This document shows positions 1-9,754 of a stretch of 64,000 bases of DNA, piece after piece. Position 1 is the first letter of the stretch. Each line of letters begins with the position of its first letter. This DNA is from Thermomonas aquatica (lineage in GTDB: Bacteria; Pseudomonadota; Gammaproteobacteria; Xanthomonadales; Xanthomonadaceae), in the NCBI RefSeq assembly GCF_006337105.1, contig NZ_CP040871.1, positions 1,550,001 to 1,614,000 on the forward strand. Direction: 5' to 3'. The notes under the pieces are model-generated. The model was not told where the DNA came from, made no database searches, and saw nothing but the letters and a program-made list of their open reading frames with translations. The translations under genes were made by a program, and so were the position numbers.

Positions 1-267
1 GCCTGGCTTTATACCGGCTGGCAGGCGTACCGCGCGATCCGCCGCGGCGATGTGGCGACGCATCGCCGCTGGATCGTGCGCAATTTCGCCCTGACCCTTG
101 CGGCCGTGAGCTTGCGCATCCTGTTGCCGCTGTCCGGCATCTCCGGCATTCCGTTCGCAACCGCCTACCCCGCCGTCGCCTGGCTGTGCTGGATCCCCAA
201 CCTGCTGTTGGCGGAATGGATCCTGGCGGGTCAGATCACGCCGCGCTTCTTCTCGAACAGCAGGTAG
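1..267 (+). CDS. DUF2306-type membrane protein, C-terminal part
   Basis: The reading frame is open from the first base, so the start lies outside the window; about 88 residues remain. They contain the HRRW...RNFALT stretch followed by hydrophobic segments and an ILLPLSG region, which resembles the C-terminal helices of DUF2306 multi-pass membrane proteins. The family has no firmly assigned biochemical role. The last 37 bases overlap the end of the convergent gene at 231-419. The family call rests on this short part only. Confidence 0.6.
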   Translation, partial: AWLYTGWQAYRAIRRGDVATHRRWIVRNFALTLAAVSLRILLPLSGISGIPFATAYPAVAWLCWIPNLLLAEWILAGQITPRFFSNSR

Positions 268-419
268 GCGACGGCGACCACGGCGCCGATCACCAGCGAC
301 ACGACCCAGCCCAGCGGACTCAGCCACTTCACCAGCCCCGCCACGACCAGGCCGAGGATGGCGAACTGCGAATAACGCCACGGGCTCTCGCGGAAGCTTT
401 TCATCTGCGGCTCGACCAT
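231..419 (-). CDS. small two-helix membrane protein
   Basis: A 62-residue protein with a polar N-terminus (MVEPQMKSF) followed by two hydrophobic stretches around residues 18-32 and 38-54, and a charged end (EKKRGVI). It starts 3 bases downstream of the ubiE stop, so it is probably the second gene of a ubiE transcript. Its end overlaps the end of the convergent DUF2306 gene. I do not recognise a family. The close spacing and clean membrane topology argue that it is real. Confidence 0.5.
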   Translation of the reverse strand: MVEPQMKSFRESPWRYSQFAILGLVVAGLVKWLSPLGWVVSLVIGAVVAVAYLLFEKKRGVI

Positions 420-422
420 GGC

Positions 423-1184
423 CTACGCCTTGTAGCCGGTATGGATGGCGACGATGCCGGCGGACAGGTTCTTGTAATCGCAGCGCACGAACCCGGCCGC
501 TTCCATCATCGCCTTCAGCTCCGCCTGCGGCGGATGCTTCCGGATCGACTCGGCGAGGTACTGGTAGCTGCCGGAATCGCCCGCAAACAGCTTGCCCAGC
601 GCCGGCAATACCTTGAACGAATGGAAGTCGTAGATCGGCTTGAACCAGTCGGCGGTGACTTCCGAGAACTCCAGCACCCGCGCCTGTCCGCCCGGCTTGA
701 GCACGCGCAGCATCTCGCGCAGGCCGGCGTCCTTGTCGGTGACGTTGCGCAGGCCGAACGCGATGGTGACCAGGTCGAAGCTCGCATCCGGGAACGGCAG
801 CGACTCCGCGTTGCACTGCACGTACTCGAAGCCGCGCACGTTGCCGCGGTCGGTCATGCGGTCGCGGCCGACGCGCAGCATCTCGCCGTTGATGTCGCCG
901 AGCACCAGTTCGCCGGCCTCGCCCACCCGTTCCTTCAGCAACGCGGCGATGTCGCCGGTGCCGCCGGCCAGGTCGAGCACGCGGTCGCCCCTGCGCACCT
1001 GCGCGGTGGCGACGAAGTAGCGCTTCCACACCCGGTGGATGCCGAGGCTCATCGCATCGTTCATCAGGTCGTACTTGCCGGCCACCGAGGAGAACACCTC
1101 GCCCACCAGCTTCTGCTTGTCGGCCACCGGCACGTCGCGGAAACCGAAGTGGGTGGTGCCGGGCTTGTCAGTGGATTCGCTCAT
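423..1184 (-). CDS. ubiE: ubiquinone/menaquinone biosynthesis C-methyltransferase UbiE
   Basis: A 253-residue class I SAM-dependent methyltransferase that methylates the ring carbon of the quinone precursor (2-octaprenyl-6-methoxy-1,4-benzoquinol, or demethylmenaquinol). It has the family N-terminus (THFGFRDVP...KQKLVGEVFSSVAGKYDLMNDAMS), the SAM motif VLDLAGGTGD, the AFGLRNVTD segment and the LKPGGQARVLEFS strand. The ATG at 1184 starts the protein just ahead of the conserved FGF region; the upstream extension of the same frame has no family match. The length is normal. Confidence 0.95.
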   Translation of the reverse strand: MSESTDKPGTTHFGFRDVPVADKQKLVGEVFSSVAGKYDLMNDAMSLGIHRVWKRYFVATAQVRRGDRVLDLAGGTGDIAALLKERVGEAGELVLGDINGEMLRVGRDRMTDRGNVRGFEYVQCNAESLPFPDASFDLVTIAFGLRNVTDKDAGLREMLRVLKPGGQARVLEFSEVTADWFKPIYDFHSFKVLPALGKLFAGDSGSYQYLAESIRKHPPQAELKAMMEAAGFVRCDYKNLSAGIVAIHTGYKA

Positions 1185-1233
1185 GCGGCGATTATCGCAT
1201 CGGCGCGCGCGGGCGGCGTGCGAAACTCCGCCG

Positions 1234-2052
1234 ATGCACGCCGAACCCACCGAATACCGCAGTCTGCCCTGCATCCGCATCGACGCCGAAGGCGCGACCG
1301 CGCTGGTCGCCCTGCACGGCGCCCACGTGCTGTCGTGGCGGCCGGCCGATGGCCGCGAGCGCCTGTTCCTGTCCGAACGCGCGGTGTTCGACGGCCGCGC
1401 CGCGATCCGCGGCGGCATCCCGGTGATCTTCCCGCAGTTCGGCGAACGCGGCGCGCTGGCCAGGCACGGCTTCGCCCGCGCCACGGCGTGGCGCTACGCC
1501 GGGATCGAGGGCGGCGGCGCCGTATTCGAGTTGAGCGGCGACGGCGGCGATCCCGCCTGGCCGCATCCGTTCCGTGCCCGCCTGCGCATCGCGCTCGCCG
1601 CAACCACGCTCGCGCTGGCACTGGAGATCGAAAACACCGGCGACGACGCGTTCGCCTTCAGCGCCGCGCTGCACACCTACCTGCGCGTCGACGAGATCGC
1701 CGCAGTCGCCATCGAAGGCCTGCACGGCTGCGATTTCGAGGACAGCGCCAACGGCGGCAGCCTGCACCGCCAGCACGACCACGACGTCAGGTTCGACGAC
1801 GAAACCGACCGCATCTACAGCGACGTGGTCGCCCCGCTCGCGCTGGTCGAAGGCGAGCGCCGGCTGGCGATCGAACAGGACGGCTTCGCCGACGCCATCG
1901 TCTGGAACCCCGGCCAACGCCTGGGCGCGCGGATCGGCGACCTGGCCGCGGACGATTGGCGCCGCTTCGCCTGCGTCGAAGCCGGCCAGGTGCTGCAGCC
2001 AGTGGTGCTGGCGCCGGGGGAAAGCTGGCGGGGACGCCAGCTGCTGGGCTGA
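1234..2052 (+). CDS. D-hexose-6-phosphate mutarotase (YeaD-like)
   Basis: A 272-residue beta-sandwich enzyme of the aldose 1-epimerase-like superfamily that interconverts alpha and beta anomers of hexose 6-phosphates. Family segments visible are LHGAHVLSWRP, AIRGGIPVIFPQFGE (phosphate-binding loop region), LARHGFAR with the conserved His, FSAALHTYLRVDE and the late VVLAPGESWRG. The ATG at 1234 is 49 bases from the divergent ubiE start, and an upstream in-frame extension runs antisense into ubiE and was discarded. Confidence 0.88.
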   Translation: MHAEPTEYRSLPCIRIDAEGATALVALHGAHVLSWRPADGRERLFLSERAVFDGRAAIRGGIPVIFPQFGERGALARHGFARATAWRYAGIEGGGAVFELSGDGGDPAWPHPFRARLRIALAATTLALALEIENTGDDAFAFSAALHTYLRVDEIAAVAIEGLHGCDFEDSANGGSLHRQHDHDVRFDDETDRIYSDVVAPLALVEGERRLAIEQDGFADAIVWNPGQRLGARIGDLAADDWRRFACVEAGQVLQPVVLAPGESWRGRQLLG

Positions 2053-2055
2053 GGT

Positions 2056-2451
2056 TCAGCCGGCGATTTCGTAGGCGCGCGCCAGGCTGGCGATCAGGTC
2101 CCGCACCAGCTTGCGCTGCGGCACAGGCAAGCTGAAGTAGGCATCCACCATCGCCCGATCCGGGGCGGCCATTGCCTGCGTCCAATCGGCCTTGCCCTCC
2201 GCGACCGCGGGCTTGCCGCCGAACTGCAATTCGTGCGGCTGCATGCCGACGAGCGCCGCCAGTACCCGCAACTTGTCCTGCTTGGGCATGGATTTGCCAT
2301 TGAGCCAGCCGGAGATCGCCTGTGCGGTGACCGCCGCGCCGTCGTAGCGGGAATTGAAGCGCTTCTCGAGCACCGCCGCGCTGGCCTCGATGCCCCTGGC
2401 CTCGAGCGCCCCACGCAAGCGCGCCGCGAATGCCGCCTTCTCCTTGTCCAT
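2056..2451 (-). CDS. HTH DNA-binding regulator divergent from the type III R-M system
   Basis: A 131-residue protein with an XRE/Cro-like helix-turn-helix around residues 35-65: VTAQAISGWLNGKSMPKQDKL matches the usual Q-x-ISGWLNG-x-x-MP-x-x-D-x-L pattern. The C-terminal half is helical and lacks a recognised domain. It is transcribed away from mod, and the 105-bp gap holds three copies of a CTTTCA motif in inverted array. I infer that it represses itself and perhaps controls mod-res, like controller proteins of other R-M systems; the family alone does not prove this. Confidence 0.75.
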   Translation of the reverse strand: MDKEKAAFAARLRGALEARGIEASAAVLEKRFNSRYDGAAVTAQAISGWLNGKSMPKQDKLRVLAALVGMQPHELQFGGKPAVAEGKADWTQAMAAPDRAMVDAYFSLPVPQRKLVRDLIASLARAYEIAG

Positions 2452-2476
2452 GGGCTCGGACGTTAGGCAAGTGGCA

Positions 2477-2525
2477 CTTTCATTGTGAAAGATATGCTTT
2501 CAATGATCTGAAAGTTTTGCTTTCA
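2477..2525. promoter_or_regulatory. operator cluster of CTTTCA repeats between the HTH gene and mod
   Basis: Two inverted repeats are present, CTTTCA-3 nt-TGAAAG (2477-2491) and CTTTCA-6 nt-TGAAAG (2497-2514), followed by a third half-site CTTTCA (2520-2525). They fill most of the 105-bp intergenic region between two divergent genes, one of which encodes an HTH protein. The binding partner is inferred. Confidence 0.6.
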
Positions 2526-2556
2526 TTGCAGGCCTTGTTTCCTGCGCCCCGGGTTG

Positions 2557-4632
2557 ATGCCCAAGTCCCTGCTCGAAGAACTGCCGGAGATCGTCGCCAG
2601 CGGGCGACGGCAGGCCGAGCGCATCCTGGAGAGCCTGGAGAACCGGCACCGGGTGCGGCTGCAGACGCGCGAGTGGGTGTTGCCGTCCAAGGACGTGTCC
2701 GCCGCCGACTGGATCGCGCAGGCGCAACGCGCGACGCGCCTGGGCGATGCCGGCGCCGATGGCGATGCATGGAAGAACCGCCTGATCTACGGCGACAACC
2801 TGCATGCGATGGCCGCACTGCTGGCCGGCGACGAGGACACGCCCAGCCTGCGCGGCGCGGTGGATCTCGTCTACATCGATCCGCCGTTCGATTCGAAGGC
2901 GGACTACCGGACCAAGGTGCAGTTGCCGGGCGTGGAGATCGAGCAGCGCCCCACGGTCATTGAGCAATTCGCGTATTCGGACACGTGGAGCGACGGCACG
3001 GCGTCGTACCTGCGGATGATCGTGCCTCGGTTGATCCTGATGCGGGAGCTATTGGCCGAGACGGGGTCGATCTACGTGCATCTGGATTGGCATGTGGGGC
3101 ATTACGTCAAGCTTGTTCTGGACGAAATTTTCGGAAAGGAAAACTTCCGAAACGAAATCATATGGAAGCGGACAACGTCTCATTCGGACGCGGCAGCTTA
3201 CGGCTCGGTACACGACACGATTCATTTCTACTCGAAGAGTGGTCGCGAACGACTCAATCCAGTCTTCCAAAAGTACGACGAAGCGTACGTCGAGTCCTAC
3301 TACCGCTACGTGGACGACGATGGCAGGAAATTCATGTCTGCCGACCTATCAGGTGCGGGTCAAGGTCCAGCCCGAAAATTCGGCGACCGCATTATCGAGC
3401 CGCCACCTGGCAGACATTGGATGTACGATCAGACAGGGATCGATAAGGCAATCGCCCTTAACAGGATTTTCTGGACTCGGAACGGCATTCCGAGACTCAA
3501 GAAATTTATTGACGATTCCGAAGGAATGCCGGCTTCTGACATCTGGGCCGATGTCCAACCGTTGCGTTCGTATCACCGCTCAGAGGACGTCGGCTACAAC
3601 ACTCAGAAGCCAGAAGCATTGCTTCAACGGATCGTGCAAGCTTCAAGCCCCGAAAACGGACTCGTCGCCGACTTCAACGGCGGCTCCGGCACCACTGCCG
3701 CTGTCGCCGAAAAGCTCGGCCGCCGCTGGATCACCAGCGACATCGGCAAGCCCGCCTGCATGATCATGCGCAAGCGCCTGATCGACCAGGACGCCAAGCC
3801 CTTCCTGTACCAGGCCATCGGCGACTACCACGTCGAAACCGCCAAGACCCACCTGGGCCGCAACTACCGCGTCGGCGATCTGTCCGCCATCGTGCTGTCG
3901 CTCTATGGCGCGCTGCCGCTGCAGCCGGAGGACAACCCGCTTCGCAACCTGGGCAGCGTGAGCTTCGCCGGCAGGAAGACGCTGGTGCTGGTCGACGCGC
4001 CCAGCAAGCTCACCGGCGACGCCACCCTGCGCAAGGCCATCGCCCAGCGCGACAACCTGCTGGGCGGCTGGGACCGGGTGGTGGTGCTGGGCTGGAACTT
4101 CGAGCCCAACATCGGCCAGAGCATCGCCGCGCTCAACGACGACAGGCTGGAAGTGCTGGTCATCCCGCCCGACCTGCTGGACCGCCTGCGCAAGAAGGGC
4201 GGCATCGAGAAGCTGCGCGGGCAGGTGCGCTTCGCCAGCCTGCAATACGTCAAGCTGAAGTCGGTCACGCGCCATGCGGAAGCCGATGGGCAGGAACGCA
4301 TCGAGGTGTCGCTGGACAACTACGTGCTGCTCTCGCCCGAGGCGATCAACCTGGACGAGGACAATCGCAGGAAGCTGCTCAAGGTGATGAACGTCGAGCC
4401 GCTGGCACTGATCGAATACTGGGCGGTGGATCCGGACTACGACGGCCAGGTGTTCCGCTCGGTGTGGCAGGACTACCGCGGCAACACCGCGAACGACGGC
4501 GACGCGCTGCGGGTGATCGACCGCGCCAGTTTCAGCGTGCCGCGCAAGGCGGGCGAGCGGCGGATCTGCGTGCGCGTGGTGGACGTGTTCGGCTTCGAAG
4601 CCGAAGTGGTGAAGGCGGTGGCCGGAGCGTGA
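2557..4632 (+). CDS. mod: type III restriction-modification system DNA methyltransferase (Mod)
   Basis: A 691-residue adenine methyltransferase of the beta class. Motif [10 protein letters not shown] is near residue 107-112 and comes before the SAM motif [17 protein letters not shown] near 372, the order expected for Mod subunits. The ATG at 2557 follows a TTG at 2554 that could also start the frame. The target-recognition part between the two motifs (about 3100-3650) is clearly more AT-rich and uses rarer codons than either flank, which suggests exchange of this part. The stop overlaps the res GTG start (GTGA). Confidence 0.93.
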   Translation: MPKSLLEELPEIVASGRRQAERILESLENRHRVRLQTREWVLPSKDVSAADWIAQAQRATRLGDAGADGDAWKNRLIYGDNLHAMAALLAGDEDTPSLRGAVDLVYIDPPFDSKADYRTKVQLPGVEIEQRPTVIEQFAYSDTWSDGTASYLRMIVPRLILMRELLAETGSIYVHLDWHVGHYVKLVLDEIFGKENFRNEIIWKRTTSHSDAAAYGSVHDTIHFYSKSGRERLNPVFQKYDEAYVESYYRYVDDDGRKFMSADLSGAGQGPARKFGDRIIEPPPGRHWMYDQTGIDKAIALNRIFWTRNGIPRLKKFIDDSEGMPASDIWADVQPLRSYHRSEDVGYNTQKPEALLQRIVQASSPENGLVADFNGGSGTTAAVAEKLGRRWITSDIGKPACMIMRKRLIDQDAKPFLYQAIGDYHVETAKTHLGRNYRVGDLSAIVLSLYGALPLQPEDNPLRNLGSVSFAGRKTLVLVDAPSKLTGDATLRKAIAQRDNLLGGWDRVVVLGWNFEPNIGQSIAALNDDRLEVLVIPPDLLDRLRKKGGIEKLRGQVRFASLQYVKLKSVTRHAEADGQERIEVSLDNYVLLSPEAINLDEDNRRKLLKVMNVEPLALIEYWAVDPDYDGQVFRSVWQDYRGNTANDGDALRVIDRASFSVPRKAGERRICVRVVDVFGFEAEVVKAVAGA

Positions 4633-7598
4633 GCATCAAGCCCGACGACCCGCTGGTGCTTGCCAAGTCGTTGACCCAACGTGCCGATCAACTCTGCACC
4701 GGCCTGGCCTCCGACACCGCCGATCTGTACGAACTGGTCACGCCGACCACCGCAGAACTGCTGCGCTGGTGGTTCGGCGAAGACGCGCGCCAGACCCGCC
4801 CGTTCAATTTCCATCCCGGCCAGCAGCAGGCGATCCTCAACACCATCGTGGCGCATGAAGTGCTGGGCAGCCCCGATCTCAAGGCACTGTACGAACAGGC
4901 CTGCGCCGAAGCACTGCTGGTTGGCGATCGACTCGCGGAGGTCTCGCAGCCCAAGCACGCGCATCCCAAGTACTGCCTGAAGATGGCCACCGGCACCGGC
5001 AAGACCTGGGTGCTGCAGGCGTTGCTGGTCTGGCAGATGCTCAACAAGACCGCCGCGCTGGAGGAAGGCATCGACGATCCGCGCTTCAGCCGGCGCTTCC
5101 TGATCGTGGCGCCGGGGCTGATCGTGTACGAGCGCTTGCTGGATGCCTTCGTCGGCAAGGAACGCGAAGCTGGCAACGGGCGCGACTTCTCGACCTCCGA
5201 CACCGAGCGCTACGCGGAACTGTTCGTGCCGCCCGCCTACCGCGAACGCGTGCGCCAGTTCGTGCAGGGCAACTTCTGCGCCAAGCAGGACATCGGCCTG
5301 AAGGCGACCGGCAACGGCATGGTGGCGGTGACCAACTGGCACCTGCTGCAGGAGACCGGCGAGGAACTGGCCGAGGCGGAAGCCGACGAGGAACTGCTGG
5401 AGACGGCCGGCATCGTGCCCGAGGCGCACGACGTGGCCCGCCACGTCCTGCCGGTGGTGCCCGGCCGGGCCACCGGCAACAGCCTGGAAGTGCTGGACAA
5501 CCGCTGGGCGCGCGGCCGCGTGATCGCCTTCCTGCAGGCATTGCCCGACCTGGTCGTGTTCAACGACGAAGCCCACCACATCCACGATCTGAAGAAGGAC
5601 GGCGAGGCCGGCGAAGTGGAATGGCAGAAGAGCCTGAGCCGGATCGCCGAAGGCAAGGGCCGGCGGTTCGTGCAGGTGGACTTCTCGGCCACGCCCTACA
5701 ACGAACGCGCGGGGCGCGGACGCAACGCCGGCAGCACCAAGGTCTGGTTCCCGCACATCGTGGCGGATTTCGACCTGAAGCAGGCGATGCGCGCCGGGCT
5801 GGTGAAATCGCTGGTGCTGGACAAGCGCCGCGAGATCGGCGCGGTGCCGCTGGAATCCCTGGAGTTCAAGGCCGAGCGCGACGACGACGGAACGCTGCGC
5901 CTGTCGGAAGGCCAACGCATCATGCTGCGCGCCGGCCTGCAGAAACTGAAGCGGCTGGAACAGGATTTCGGCGGCATCGACCCCGCTCGCCACCCGAAGA
6001 TGCTGGTGGTCTGCGAGGACACCAACGTCAGCCCGCTGGTCGCGCAATTCATGGTCGACGAAGGCCTGCACGACAATGACGTGCTGACGGTGGATTCGGG
6101 CAAGAAGGCCGAACTCGGCGAGAAGGACTGGGCGCCGCTGCGCCAGCGCCTGTTCGACGTGGACCGGCATGCGCAGCCGCGGGTGATCGTCAGCGTGCTG
6201 ATGCTGCGCGAGGGCTTCGACGTCAACAACATCTGCGTGATCGTGCCGTTGCGCGCCAGCGGCGCGCAGATCCTGCTGGAACAGACCATCGGCCGCGGCC
6301 TGCGCCTGATGTGGCGCGACGCCGAATTCGACGACATCAAGCGCGAGAACCGCGAGCGGATCGATCGCGGCGAGGAACCCGGCAGCCTGATCGACATCCT
6401 GTCGATCGTCGAGCATCCGCGCTTCGAGCAGTTCTACGACGAACTGATGCGGGATGGCCTGGTCGGCACAACCGGAGATGATGAGGGCGGCTCGACGGTC
6501 GGCGACTTGATCACCGTCGAACGGCGCGATGGCTGGGAAGCCTTCGACTTCGCCGTTCCCTTCATCCTGCGCGACGTCGACGAAAGCCTGGAACACCTGC
6601 CGATCGAGCTGGATTCGCTGCCGCCGTTCACCCAAATGCCGCGCAGCGCGCTGTCCGCGCTGCTGGGCAAGGGCGACACCTTCGTCTCGCAGGACCTGCA
6701 GAGCAGCACGCTGTTCGGCGACTACCGCGTCGAAGGCAGCGTGATGAACGTCAGCGGCTACAACGAATACCTGTCGCGCCTGACCCGCCGGGTCGGACAG
6801 GCGCTGAGCAACCCGCTACCGAGGGGCAACCGCATCGCCGAGCACCTGGCGACGCCGTACATGCAGGTCAACAGCACCGTGCTGGCGCAGGCGCTGGACG
6901 ATTACATCCGCGAGTTCCTGTTCCGCGAGCCGTTCGAGCCGTTCGCCGGAGAGAACTGGCGGCTGTTGCTGTTGCAGCCGGTGATCGACCACATCGTCAA
7001 GGTGTTCGGGCTTGCATTGGTCCAGTCCGAAGCACGCGGCACAACCGGCGAAACCGAAGTGCGCCATCGCCGTCTGTCCGAAGTGGAACGGATCACCCTG
7101 CGCGAGAGTACGTCGATGGACGTGACCAAATGTATCTATGCACGCCAAGGCTGGCCGGCGCGCAGTGGTGGACTGGAGCGCGCCTTCATCGAATGGTGCC
7201 AATCCGACGCCGGCGTGGAAGCGTTCTGCAAGCTCAGCGAGAACAAGCACGACTTCGTCCGCCTGCGGTACGTGCGCGAGGATGGCTTGCCGGCGTTCTA
7301 CTTCCCCGACTTCATGGTGCGCACGGCGGACGCGATCTACCTGGTCGAGACCAAGGCGCAGCAACAGACCAGCCACCCGAACGTCCAGCGCAAGCGCAGG
7401 GCAGCGGCCACCTGGTGTTCACGCATCAACGAATTGCCGCCCTACGACCGCAACGGCCGCGAATGGCATTACGCGCTGGTCGGTGAAAGCCTGTTCGAGG
7501 ACTGGCGCAGCAAGCATGCGCGCATGGCCGAGTTGCTGGCGTTCTGCCGCATACGTGCCGCGACCAGCCACGTGGACCAAGGGTTGCTGGCGATCTGA
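4629..7598 (+). CDS. res: type III restriction endonuclease subunit (Res)
   Basis: A 989-residue superfamily 2 translocase with a C-terminal nuclease; it works with Mod to cut after ATP-dependent communication between sites. Walker A MATGTGKT lies near residue 119, the DEAH box FNDEAHH near 312, motif III FSATPYN soon after, and motif [12 protein letters not shown] near 550. The C-terminal [20 protein letters not shown] (near 890-910) is a PD-ExK nuclease core. The start is the GTG at 4629 that overlaps the mod stop, giving translational coupling. All key motifs are intact. Confidence 0.93.
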   Translation: MSIKPDDPLVLAKSLTQRADQLCTGLASDTADLYELVTPTTAELLRWWFGEDARQTRPFNFHPGQQQAILNTIVAHEVLGSPDLKALYEQACAEALLVGDRLAEVSQPKHAHPKYCLKMATGTGKTWVLQALLVWQMLNKTAALEEGIDDPRFSRRFLIVAPGLIVYERLLDAFVGKEREAGNGRDFSTSDTERYAELFVPPAYRERVRQFVQGNFCAKQDIGLKATGNGMVAVTNWHLLQETGEELAEAEADEELLETAGIVPEAHDVARHVLPVVPGRATGNSLEVLDNRWARGRVIAFLQALPDLVVFNDEAHHIHDLKKDGEAGEVEWQKSLSRIAEGKGRRFVQVDFSATPYNERAGRGRNAGSTKVWFPHIVADFDLKQAMRAGLVKSLVLDKRREIGAVPLESLEFKAERDDDGTLRLSEGQRIMLRAGLQKLKRLEQDFGGIDPARHPKMLVVCEDTNVSPLVAQFMVDEGLHDNDVLTVDSGKKAELGEKDWAPLRQRLFDVDRHAQPRVIVSVLMLREGFDVNNICVIVPLRASGAQILLEQTIGRGLRLMWRDAEFDDIKRENRERIDRGEEPGSLIDILSIVEHPRFEQFYDELMRDGLVGTTGDDEGGSTVGDLITVERRDGWEAFDFAVPFILRDVDESLEHLPIELDSLPPFTQMPRSALSALLGKGDTFVSQDLQSSTLFGDYRVEGSVMNVSGYNEYLSRLTRRVGQALSNPLPRGNRIAEHLATPYMQVNSTVLAQALDDYIREFLFREPFEPFAGENWRLLLLQPVIDHIVKVFGLALVQSEARGTTGETEVRHRRLSEVERITLRESTSMDVTKCIYARQGWPARSGGLERAFIEWCQSDAGVEAFCKLSENKHDFVRLRYVREDGLPAFYFPDFMVRTADAIYLVETKAQQQTSHPNVQRKRRAAATWCSRINELPPYDRNGREWHYALVGESLFEDWRSKHARMAELLAFCRIRAATSHVDQGLLAI

Positions 7599-7609
7599 CT
7601 GCGCCCGCC

Positions 7610-7912
7610 TCAGCAGTAATCGTCTTCCCGCTGGTGCCGCACCGCGGCAACCGTCACCGTGTCCTCGTCGATCCTGTACAGGACCACATAGCCGGTTCCG
7701 CCGAAGCCGATCAGCAATTCGCGCAGGAAAGGGTCATGACCCTCGCCCGCCTTGCGGCAGGCATACGGAAAGTCCTGCAACGATGCCAGCCCGGCTTCGA
7801 TGGTCCGGATCGCGCGTTCGGCCTCGGCCCAGTCGCCGCGTTCGAGGACGAAATCGTAAAGCCGATCGAAGTCGGCATCCGCATGCGCCGACAACAGGAC
7901 GCGGAATGTCAC
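7610..7912 (-). CDS. ParE/RelE-superfamily toxin
   Basis: A 100-residue protein with the fold pattern of ParE-type toxins: an N-terminal strand (FRVLLSAHADADFDRLYDFV), a helical hairpin (AEAERAIRTIEAGLASLQDFP), then the strand-rich end RELLIGFGGTGYVVLYRIDEDTVTVAAVRHQREDDY. ParE toxins usually act on DNA gyrase and RelE toxins on mRNA; the sequence does not separate the two with certainty. The start is a GTG that overlaps the antitoxin stop (GTGA), so both are made from one message. It lies just past the res stop, in opposite orientation. Confidence 0.85.
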   Translation of the reverse strand: MTFRVLLSAHADADFDRLYDFVLERGDWAEAERAIRTIEAGLASLQDFPYACRKAGEGHDPFLRELLIGFGGTGYVVLYRIDEDTVTVAAVRHQREDDYC

Positions 7913-8184
7913 GCCTTGCCGGCCTTCGCCCTGGCCCGCTCCAGCTTGACGCGCAGCTTGCCCACGGATTCATCGACCGTGAAATACACGCCGGTCCGCT
8001 TCGATTCCTCCAGCGACGCCAGGCCACGCTTGATGAATTCGTCACGCAACTGCCGCTGGCGCACTTGCGCGCGCAGCGAGGCCTCGACGAACCCGGACAA
8101 TGTCTCGCCTTCGCGCAGTACCGATTCGGCGGCTTCGCGCAGCGCTGGTTCCACGCGCAGCGAGGGAATGGTGGCGGTTTTCAT
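7909..8184 (-). CDS. antitoxin of the ParE-type pair (ribbon-helix-helix)
   Basis: A 91-residue protein whose N-terminal part (MKTATIPSLRVEPALREAAESVLREGETLSGFVEASL) fits a strand followed by two helices, as in ribbon-helix-helix antitoxins of the YlcI/YnfO kind. The charged C-terminus would wrap the toxin. The ATG at 8184 is chosen because an upstream in-frame ATG would run through the palindromic operator at 8194-8217. Antitoxin-first order and overlap with the toxin are typical. Confidence 0.82.
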   Translation of the reverse strand: MKTATIPSLRVEPALREAAESVLREGETLSGFVEASLRAQVRQRQLRDEFIKRGLASLEESKRTGVYFTVDESVGKLRVKLERARAKAGKA

Positions 8185-8193
8185 CGCTGGCTC

Positions 8194-8217
8194 CATGCAT
8201 CGCAATTGCGATGCATG
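8194..8217. promoter_or_regulatory. perfect 24-bp palindrome, likely operator of the toxin-antitoxin pair
   Basis: The half-site CATGCATCGCAA is followed directly by its exact reverse complement. The palindrome ends 9 bases upstream of the antitoxin start, so a bound repressor would cover the promoter or the ribosome site. Autoregulation by the antitoxin is inferred from position and from how such pairs work. Confidence 0.7.
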
Positions 8218-8254
8218 ATGCACCCATGCCTGCCACAAGGCAAGCATGGCGCGC

Positions 8255-9646
8255 TCACAGGATGTACCGGCTCAAATCCGGATCCTGCGCCAGTCCGCCC
8301 AGCTGCGCATCGACGTAGGCGCGGTCGATCGACAGGCTGCCGCCCTTGTCCGGCGCCTCGAAGCTCAGGCTTTCCAGCAGCCGTTCCAGCACGGTGTGCA
8401 GGCGGCGCGCGCCGATGTTCTCCTGGCGTTCGTTGACGTGCGCGGCGATCTCGGCGAGGCGATCGATGGCCTCCGGCGCGAACGACAGCGCGACGCCCTC
8501 GGTGCCCATCAGCTCGACGTACTGGCGGGTCAATGCCGCCTTCGGTTCGGTGAGGATGCGCACGAAGTCGTCCTTGCCGAGCGCGCCGAGCTCGACCCGG
8601 ATCGGGAAGCGGCCCTGCATCTCGGGAATCAGGTCGCTGGGCTTGGCCAGGTGGAACGCGCCGCTGGCGATGAACAGGATGTGGTCGGTCTTCACCGGCC
8701 CGTACTTGGTGCTGACCGTGCTGCCCTCGACCAGCGGCAGCAGGTCGCGCTGCACGCCTTCGCGGCTGACGTCGGCGCCCATGCCCTCGCTGCGCTTGGC
8801 GACCTTGTCGATCTCGTCGATGAACACGATGCCGTGCTGCTCGCAGGCCTCGATCGCGGCCTCGCGGACCTCGTCCTCGTTGACCAGCTTGCCGGCCTCT
8901 TCCTCGATCAGCAGCGGGCGCGCGGCCTTGATCGCCATCGCCTTCTTGTGGGTCTTGCCGCCGGACAGCTGGCCGAACACCTGGCGCAGCTGCTGGCCCA
9001 TCTCCTCCATGCCGGGCGGGGTCATGATGTCGATGCCGGCATTCATCGCCAGCTCCAGTTCGATCTCGCGCTCGTCCAGCTCGCCGCTGCGCAACTGCTT
9101 GCGCAGCTTCTGCCGGGTGGCGGACTCCTGCGAAGACGGCTCCGCGCCGATGTCGACCGTGGTGGTCGCGTTCGGGTTGAAGCCGAACGTCGGCGCCGCC
9201 TCGCGCTTCGGCAGCAGCGCATCGAGGATGCGATCCTCGGCGCGCTCCTCGGCCTGGGTGCGCACGCGCTGCTTGGCCTGGCCGCGATACAGCTTGACCG
9301 CGGTATCGGCGAGGTCGCGGATGATCTGCTCGACGTCCTTGCCGACGTAGCCGACCTCGGTGAAGCGGGTGGCCTCGACCTTCACGAACGGCGCATTGGC
9401 CAGCGTGGCCAGCCGGCGCGCGATCTCGGTCTTGCCGACGCCGGTCGGGCCGATCATCAGGATGTTCTTCGGCATCACTTCGTTGCGCAGCTCGGGCGCA
9501 AGCTGCGCGCGCCGCCAGCGGTTGCGCAGGGCGATCGCCACCGCGCGCTTGGCCGCGTGCTGGCCGACGATGTGGCGGTCGAGCTCGGCGACGATCTCGC
9601 GCGGGGTCATGTTGGACGAAGTGGTGTCGATCTTGAGTGCGGTCAT
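8255..9646 (-). CDS. hslU: ATP-dependent protease ATPase subunit HslU
   Basis: A 463-residue AAA+ unfoldase that feeds substrates to the HslV peptidase in the cytoplasm. It begins with the family start [17 protein letters not shown], carries Walker [10 protein letters not shown] near residue 60-67, Walker [10 protein letters not shown], the sensor region IASGAFH and the C-terminal LSRYIL tail that docks into HslV. The inserted I-domain spans roughly residues 110-240. It follows hslV on the same strand, with an 108-bp gap that holds a long inverted repeat. Confidence 0.97.
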   Translation of the reverse strand: MTALKIDTTSSNMTPREIVAELDRHIVGQHAAKRAVAIALRNRWRRAQLAPELRNEVMPKNILMIGPTGVGKTEIARRLATLANAPFVKVEATRFTEVGYVGKDVEQIIRDLADTAVKLYRGQAKQRVRTQAEERAEDRILDALLPKREAAPTFGFNPNATTTVDIGAEPSSQESATRQKLRKQLRSGELDEREIELELAMNAGIDIMTPPGMEEMGQQLRQVFGQLSGGKTHKKAMAIKAARPLLIEEEAGKLVNEDEVREAAIEACEQHGIVFIDEIDKVAKRSEGMGADVSREGVQRDLLPLVEGSTVSTKYGPVKTDHILFIASGAFHLAKPSDLIPEMQGRFPIRVELGALGKDDFVRILTEPKAALTRQYVELMGTEGVALSFAPEAIDRLAEIAAHVNERQENIGARRLHTVLERLLESLSFEAPDKGGSLSIDRAYVDAQLGGLAQDPDLSRYIL

Positions 9647-9662
9647 GCTGGATCCTTGGTAA

Positions 9663-9741
9663 GCCATGCCGGTGGGGCAGGCCCCATCAACAAAGCGAGT
9701 ATCGGGGAGCGTCTTGATGGGGCCTGCCCTGCCGGCATGGC
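9663..9741. repeat. 28-bp inverted repeat between hslV and hslU
   Basis: The left arm (9663-9690, starting GCCATGCCGG) and right arm (9714-9741) are reverse complements at 26 of 28 positions, with a 23-base loop. The hairpin sits in the hslV-hslU intergenic region, has no T-run, and could be a REP-like element or an mRNA-stabilising or attenuating structure. Confidence 0.7.
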
Positions 9742-9754
9742 CCGCGACAGAACG

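Noticed and set aside
4473..6635. A 720-codon minus-strand frame opposite res
   Set aside because: It is a shadow of the res gene with the same biased composition and has no domain.
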